Source: Cladopsammia gracilis
Taxonomy: Eukaryota > Cnidaria > Anthozoa > Scleractinia > Dendrophylliidae
Reading direction: 5' to 3'
Length of the DNA stretch: 64,000 bases
Assembly (NCBI GenBank): GCA_022457155.1
Contig: JAJGOT010000922.1
Coordinates: forward strand, 1 to 64,000
Shown: in pieces, positions 59,512 through 64,000 of the stretch
How the letters are laid out: the number at the start of each line of letters is the position of its first letter
Position numbering within the stretch: the first letter of the stretch is position 1
Made by a program: the position numbers and the translations under genes
Notes under the pieces: generated by a model
Database searches by the model: none
Told to the model about the DNA's origin: nothing
Seen by the model: only the letters and a program-made list of their open reading frames with translations

Positions 59512-59707
59512 TAGACTACGAGTAGTCCCTCCTTTTTCCTCAGGGATAGTAGAGCGAGCGAAATGCGAGCGCGCGTGAAAATCACCCCACGCGAGAAAGG
59601 CGAGACGCGCCTTTCTCGCGTGGGGTGATTTTCACGCGCGCTCGCATTTCGCTCGCTCTAGTGGCTCTACTATCCCTGAGGAAAAAGGAGGGACTTCTCG
59701 TAGTCTA
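59512..59707. mobile_element. 196 bp near-perfect foldback with 9 bp target duplication
   Basis: Arms TAGACTACGAG... and ...CTCGTAGTCTA pair almost along the full length, meeting at CGCGAGAAAGGCGAGACGCG. TATCTGTCG is duplicated at 59503-59511 and 59708-59716. A 9 bp duplication with long inverted ends suggests Mutator-like (MULE) mobilisation. The arms are GC-rich in the centre. Confidence 0.88.
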
Positions 59708-60206
59708 TATCTGTCGCTGAGATCATGGCAAAATCATTTCGAAACATTTCGACTATTTCTACATGTTTCTACTCCCAGTACCCCTCCGTTTGAATTCCAC
59801 CTGAATAATGTTACCGTGAACTTTGTCTGTAATGCCCTCAAATCTCTAAAAACAACTGAATAAAGCGTTGGACTTGATAAACTAAGTGCTCGCCTGTTGA
59901 AGGATGCTTCTGATGTCATCGCCCCAATTCAGTAACTGGTTTGATAAATAAATCTCTCACCGATGGAGTATTTCCCGGGGTCTGGAAGTCAGCAAAAGTC
60001 ACTGCATTATTTAAAGGCGGAGATAAGTCATTGAAAGATAATTATCGACCGATTTCAATCTTACCAACCGTAAGCAAGATCATAGAGAGATCAGCGCATG
60101 TTCAGTTATATTCTTATTTGGAAGAAAACAGACCGTTATCACAATCACAGTTTGGCTTCCGACAAAAGCGCTCAACATCCACTGCCCCTTCACATGGATA
60201 AAGGAT

Positions 60207-60884
60207 GCCTCAAGCAAGTTAAGGCATGGTTTACCTGCTTATTTGGCATAGTTTCGTTTGAAAAGGAAGTCGTCGTTCAATGTTTCTCATAATTTGCAAG
60301 CAATATTGTTTCAGTGGCCTTAATAATATGAAACATTCGTGGCGTTCGAATATCAGTCACGTGACCTGTTATTGAACGATAAGGGTTAAAATCTTCAGGG
60401 TAAAATGGGGAACATTAAATCAAATCAAATTAAAACTTTTTGAGCACCAATCTTTTGCACCTTAGGTGCTGGTCATGGTATAGCCTTGTGCGCATGTCCA
60501 AGTTTAATAGCAATCACGTAATTAGCTTAAATAGGTCACGTGACTTTAGAAATAGCTTAATAACTTCTAATGCAAATTACAGATACCACCTTACAAAGCA
60601 GAATAACAATGCTGATACCCTACTGGACAATTTAGTAGTACATATTTTTAAAATTATATTGCAGAACCTTTCCCCATTTTAGAAAACGCATTTTGTGACG
60701 TCACTTACAGTGCATTGTCACGTGATGCTAACTTACACTCTCATATGATTAACCAAGTCAGTTGTAAATCCTACTATTAGTATCGAACTTTGAAGTTAAT
60801 TGTATTGATCAATAATAAAGGATCTCTAAATTCGTCGCGGGGGTCGTTTGAAACGCCTTAGTCATGCCTTAACCTTCTTGAAGC
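60207..60884. mobile_element. ~680 bp insertion with TCAAGNAAGGTTAAGGCATG ends
   Basis: TIRs TCAAGCAAGTTAAGGCATG (60210) and the complement of TCAAGAAGGTTAAGGCATG (ending 60881). Removing it joins GGATG to CGTGACG and restores the RT reading MDKGCVTGAVF, which fixes the borders to within a few bases. No transposase. Confidence 0.75.
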
Positions 60885-61782
60885 GTGACGGGAGCAGTGT
60901 TCCTGGACCTTCGCAAAGCGTTTGATACTGTTGACCACCTACTCCTCATCAATAAGCTCAAGTCTCCAGGGGGGGCAGGGAAACTGGCATGGTTCCGCTC
61001 AAATCTTTCTGGTCGAGTTCAACAAACGATGTGTGATAATGTTTTGTCTCCCCCGGCAAAAATCATCATGGGAGTGCCGCAGGGGGTAGCATACTGGGAC
61101 CGCTGTTATTCTAAGTGTATATAAATGGCATCCAACTTGTTCTGAAACACTCAAGGATGACTTTGTTAATTTTGCTGATGATATGGCATTTTATTGTCAT
61201 GAGAACTCGCCAACTAATTTGCAATCAAGGCTTAATGCGTATTTGGCGGCAATTACATCTTGGTTACGTGACAACGAGCTGACACTAAACGTTGCTAAGT
61301 AGAAGTTTATGATCATTGGAGGCTGTACTTAATGACTTAGCTCTTGTGACTAACAATGATCGATTGGAGAATGTTACTGAATTCAAGTATCTTGGCGTGA
61401 CCATAAACCAGTATCTCACTTGGCATTATCATATTGACCAACTACAAAGTAAAATTACGAAGAGGCTAGGTGTCTTAAAAAGAATCAAACATCTGCTCCC
61501 TGTTTATGCATGCAAGGAAGATTGGTCATCCCCATTCTTGAATATGCAAGTATCGTATGGGGTGACAAAAACAACAAAGTTTTAATGGATTCCATCCAAG
61601 TTCTTCAAAGTAAAGCAGCCAAGATAGTTCTGGATAGAGCGCCACATTCTTCTTCAACTGAAGCACTCCTAGATCTGAAGTGGATGAATCTTTCTTTCAA
61701 CCAGAAGACAAATGCAACGCTGTCTTTTTATGTATAATTTAATTACTGACAGTAACAGAAACAGTATATAGAAATAGTTATA

Positions 61783-62043
61783 CCGTATTTTCTCAATTAA
61801 ACGCCCCCGGCCTTTATTTCAAACTTGGCCTAGTGGGCCCGGCGTTTCTTTGAATCAGCAGTTTTTTCTCGCCCGCCATTTTTTAAGAAAGGGTTATTAT
61901 TCGTTTTTCTTGGCAGCTATGTACCTTGCCCTTAAATCTTTAGTTTATTATACCACCGATAAACGTGTGAGGGGTTTACTTACAACTTCCTCTATTATAT
62001 CCGCCGTTTATTCGGGGCCCGGCGTTTAATCGAGAAAATAGGG
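61783..62043. mobile_element. TA-flanked MITE, copy 2 (inverted)
   Basis: Reverse-orientation copy of 57474-57713, TA flanks, at the 3' side of the decayed LINE. Confidence 0.85.
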
Positions 62044-62869
62044 TAACACCCGCTCAAAGGATACTATTCGAATCATGAAATCAAATACTAACTGGGGGTT
62101 GCTTACTGGATCCCTAAATAGTGCCTTAGTAGATTGGAACGCCCTCCCTAGCTGTGGAGAAAAGAAACCTACCATATAATGCTTTTAGAATATCATTACT
62201 TAACACACTGCTTAACAGGTTTAAATTTTAATGGTAGTTTCCAGTTCTTTCGATTCCAGTCTTCTTAGGTGTTTAATATTCCTATTCAATTAGTTTTATT
62301 TCAGGTTTATTGTATTTTTAGCATTTTAGCCTTTTTATTTTTTATTTTTTTGTACAGTGCCCTATTGAAAACCATTATTATTATAAAACATATTTTAATT
62401 TTTTAATCATCGTGTAAAAAGAGGTACGATCTCTTGCTGACTCGATAACTTTTATTTTGATGAAATTCTACGGAGGGCAAGTACATTTCCTTAACAACGC
62501 CTGTTGATCTCATTACGGCGTACCTCAAACAGGCACTGATTTGATGTGAGACTCAGCACGGTCATAAAGGTAAGTCGGTTAACTTAATTTCAACTATAGC
62601 AATGAAAAAATACGTACCAAGGTATCTTAGAATTTAATGTAGAGTGCAGGCAGATTTTACAATGACTGTTGCATATTTTGCTGTCACGCAATACGGAATG
62701 AATAAAAAAAAAGACAAGCAACAAAATTTAATAAACACTATTGTTGATGATTTTACCTTCTTGTAAAGTTCAAGTGAAATTTTTTTGTGTAAGCGCGCAT
62801 ATTTTCGTTATTATCATTATTAGCGGTTTAATTCTGTACTACTGATCTGGTGCTTCAGTGGCCGAGAGT

Positions 62870-63265
62870 GGCCAGCAAAATTCGAAAGTCGATTTGAAAA
62901 ATTCAAAATTCAAACTCAAAAGTCGATTTGCAAAATTGAAAATTCGAAAGCGAAGGTCGATTTCCAAAGTGAAAAGTTCAAAATCGAAAATTCCATATTG
63001 CAAAGTAGAAAGTCAATTACGAATTTGCAGTTTCGTAAACTCAGTTCGCAATTTTCAATTTCGGTATCGGTATCGGATTGCATATAAATTTAAGGATTGG
63101 ATTGAATCAATATTCGTGGTATTGCATTAAATATAAAATTTAAAGGTTGGATTGAATCAATATACATGCGGCATTGAATTGCAAATAAAATTTAAGGACT
63201 GGATTGAATCATAAGAAATAATTTGAATTGAACCAACATTGGTAGCATTGATTGCATTGAATGCC
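62870..63265. repeat. Two adjacent degenerate tandem arrays
   Basis: 62873-63005 repeats an AAAGTCGATTTGCAAAATT-like unit of about 26-30 bp. 63080-63260 repeats a ~50 bp unit with TTTAAGGATTGGATTGAATC. The 90-codon ORF over the first array is a by-product. Confidence 0.75.
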
Positions 63266-63749
63266 TTTTATGACTTTAAATTAAACCTTTATTTAAAGGA
63301 TTGAACATATATATCTAAGATTACATTTAACTACAAACGGGTTGCTACAGTGGACCCTATCAAAAACTATCGGCGATACACGCACTTAAATCTTGTTCTT
63401 TGGACGCCGTTTTTTTTCTCATGAGCGTTTTAATTTTAATTAAAATTCAGGATACATTAGCAGAACAACCATTTCCAATCTTTAAAAAATGTGATATAAA
63501 TCTCCTACAATGCCATGCCATTATATGAAGTTCCCGTGTCATATGATAAAATGGTAGTTAACTCTACCCAACTTTCGACAGAGTAGACAAAACCCATTTC
63601 TTAAACAAAGTTTTCCTATTATATATCTTATTTAATACCGTTTGAGGCCGCACCTATCGAAGATTACTCTTCCTCCCTCTCCACTAGCTCCCGGTAAATG
63701 CTGTCCTCATAATTCGTATATGCTGTGATTGCTGTCCTCATAATTCGTA

Positions 63750-63895
63750 TGATTATTCTATATTGTCAGGAAGCCTATAGTGCATAAGCCCCCGGCTTCT
63801 ATATAGGCTTCCTTGTCACTACCACGTAAAACATTTTGTAGTCTATCGTCTTTTAAGTTATTATAAATTTCTAGTGTGTTGTATTATTATTATAA

Positions 63896-63936
<41 letters not shown>

Positions 63937-63941
63937 GTTAT

Positions 63942-63985
<44 letters not shown>

Positions 63986-64000
63986 AATGTGGTTAATGGC
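63750..64000. repeat. (ATT)n and (AT)n microsatellites
   Basis: An ATT/TTA run at about 63885-63940 passes into an (AT)n run to about 63980. An AAGCCTATAG / CTATATAGGCTT inverted pair sits at about 63770-63812. Confidence 0.9.

Larger units (their letters stand above)
58640..61740 (+). mobile_element. Decayed CR1/Jockey-type LINE with three insertions
   Basis: Pieces of one ORF2 read through in order: an upstream segment (WNPVNDL... at ~58650), then the RT start GVFPGVWKSAKVTALFKGGD (59958-), NYRPISILPTVSKI, LSQSQFGFR, then TGAVFLDLRKAFDTVDHL (~60890), MGVPQGV and KYLGVTINQYLTWH (61390-). Stops and frameshifts are frequent. The active-site box is decayed near 61165, where only FADDM can be read. 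Insertions occupy 58847-59249, 59512-59707 and about 60207-60884. Confidence 0.88.

Noticed and set aside
62858..63130. 90-codon Lys/Ser-rich ORF
   Set aside because: It is produced by a degenerate tandem repeat (AAAGTCGATTT units).
1..64000. CRISPR array, prokaryotic operon or phage
   Set aside because: Spliced animal gene structure, SINEs and LINEs identify eukaryotic nuclear DNA; the only regular repeats are the 106 bp satellite and smaller tandem arrays without unique spacers.

Overview
The window looks like nuclear DNA of an anthozoan cnidarian, most likely a stony coral. The reasons are an intron-rich animal gene of the PDE8 family, an AT-rich background, many short foldback transposons and tRNA-derived SINEs, and CR1/Jockey-type LINE fragments. 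The species call is inference.

The main gene is a cAMP phosphodiesterase 8 orthologue on the minus strand. I could assemble 26 coding exons, from the start codon at 55884 to a stop at 17923. All 26 junctions have GT/AG sites and compatible phases, and the product is about 900 residues. It carries an N-terminal MGCAPSIH acylation motif, a receiver-like domain, a PAS domain, an RRHS PKA-type site and a complete class I PDE catalytic domain. The C-terminus is a Ser/Thr/Gly-rich tail not found in vertebrate PDE8A/B. Introns hold most of the repeats.

Right to left (5' to 3' of PDE8): 62046-64000 holds simple and AT-rich repeats. 58640-61740 is a decayed plus-strand LINE carrying three separable insertions: a hAT-like element with an 8 bp target duplication, a perfect foldback with a 9 bp duplication, and a third element. 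A possible divergent gene starts at 56099, about 215 bp from the PDE8 start codon. 55412-19119 is PDE8 exons and introns. It includes a 2.75 kb ACATAG-rich foldback element in intron 5, a 5'-truncated LINE in intron 17 and a ~106 bp-period satellite in intron 23. 16615-19112 is the PDE8 terminal intron, last exon and 3' UTR. 11240-12265 is an intact single-exon GT31 (beta-1,3-galactosyltransferase-like) gene on the plus strand. Positions 1-2466 are a second, nearly identical copy of the PDE8 terminal exon and 3' UTR block.

The most notable observation is that segmental duplication. Both copies keep an open, spliceable terminal exon with a polyA signal, so the distal copy (1294-1446) could serve as an alternative last exon 14-17 kb downstream, or it may be an assembly artefact. 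No toxin, CRISPR or bacterial-type system is present.
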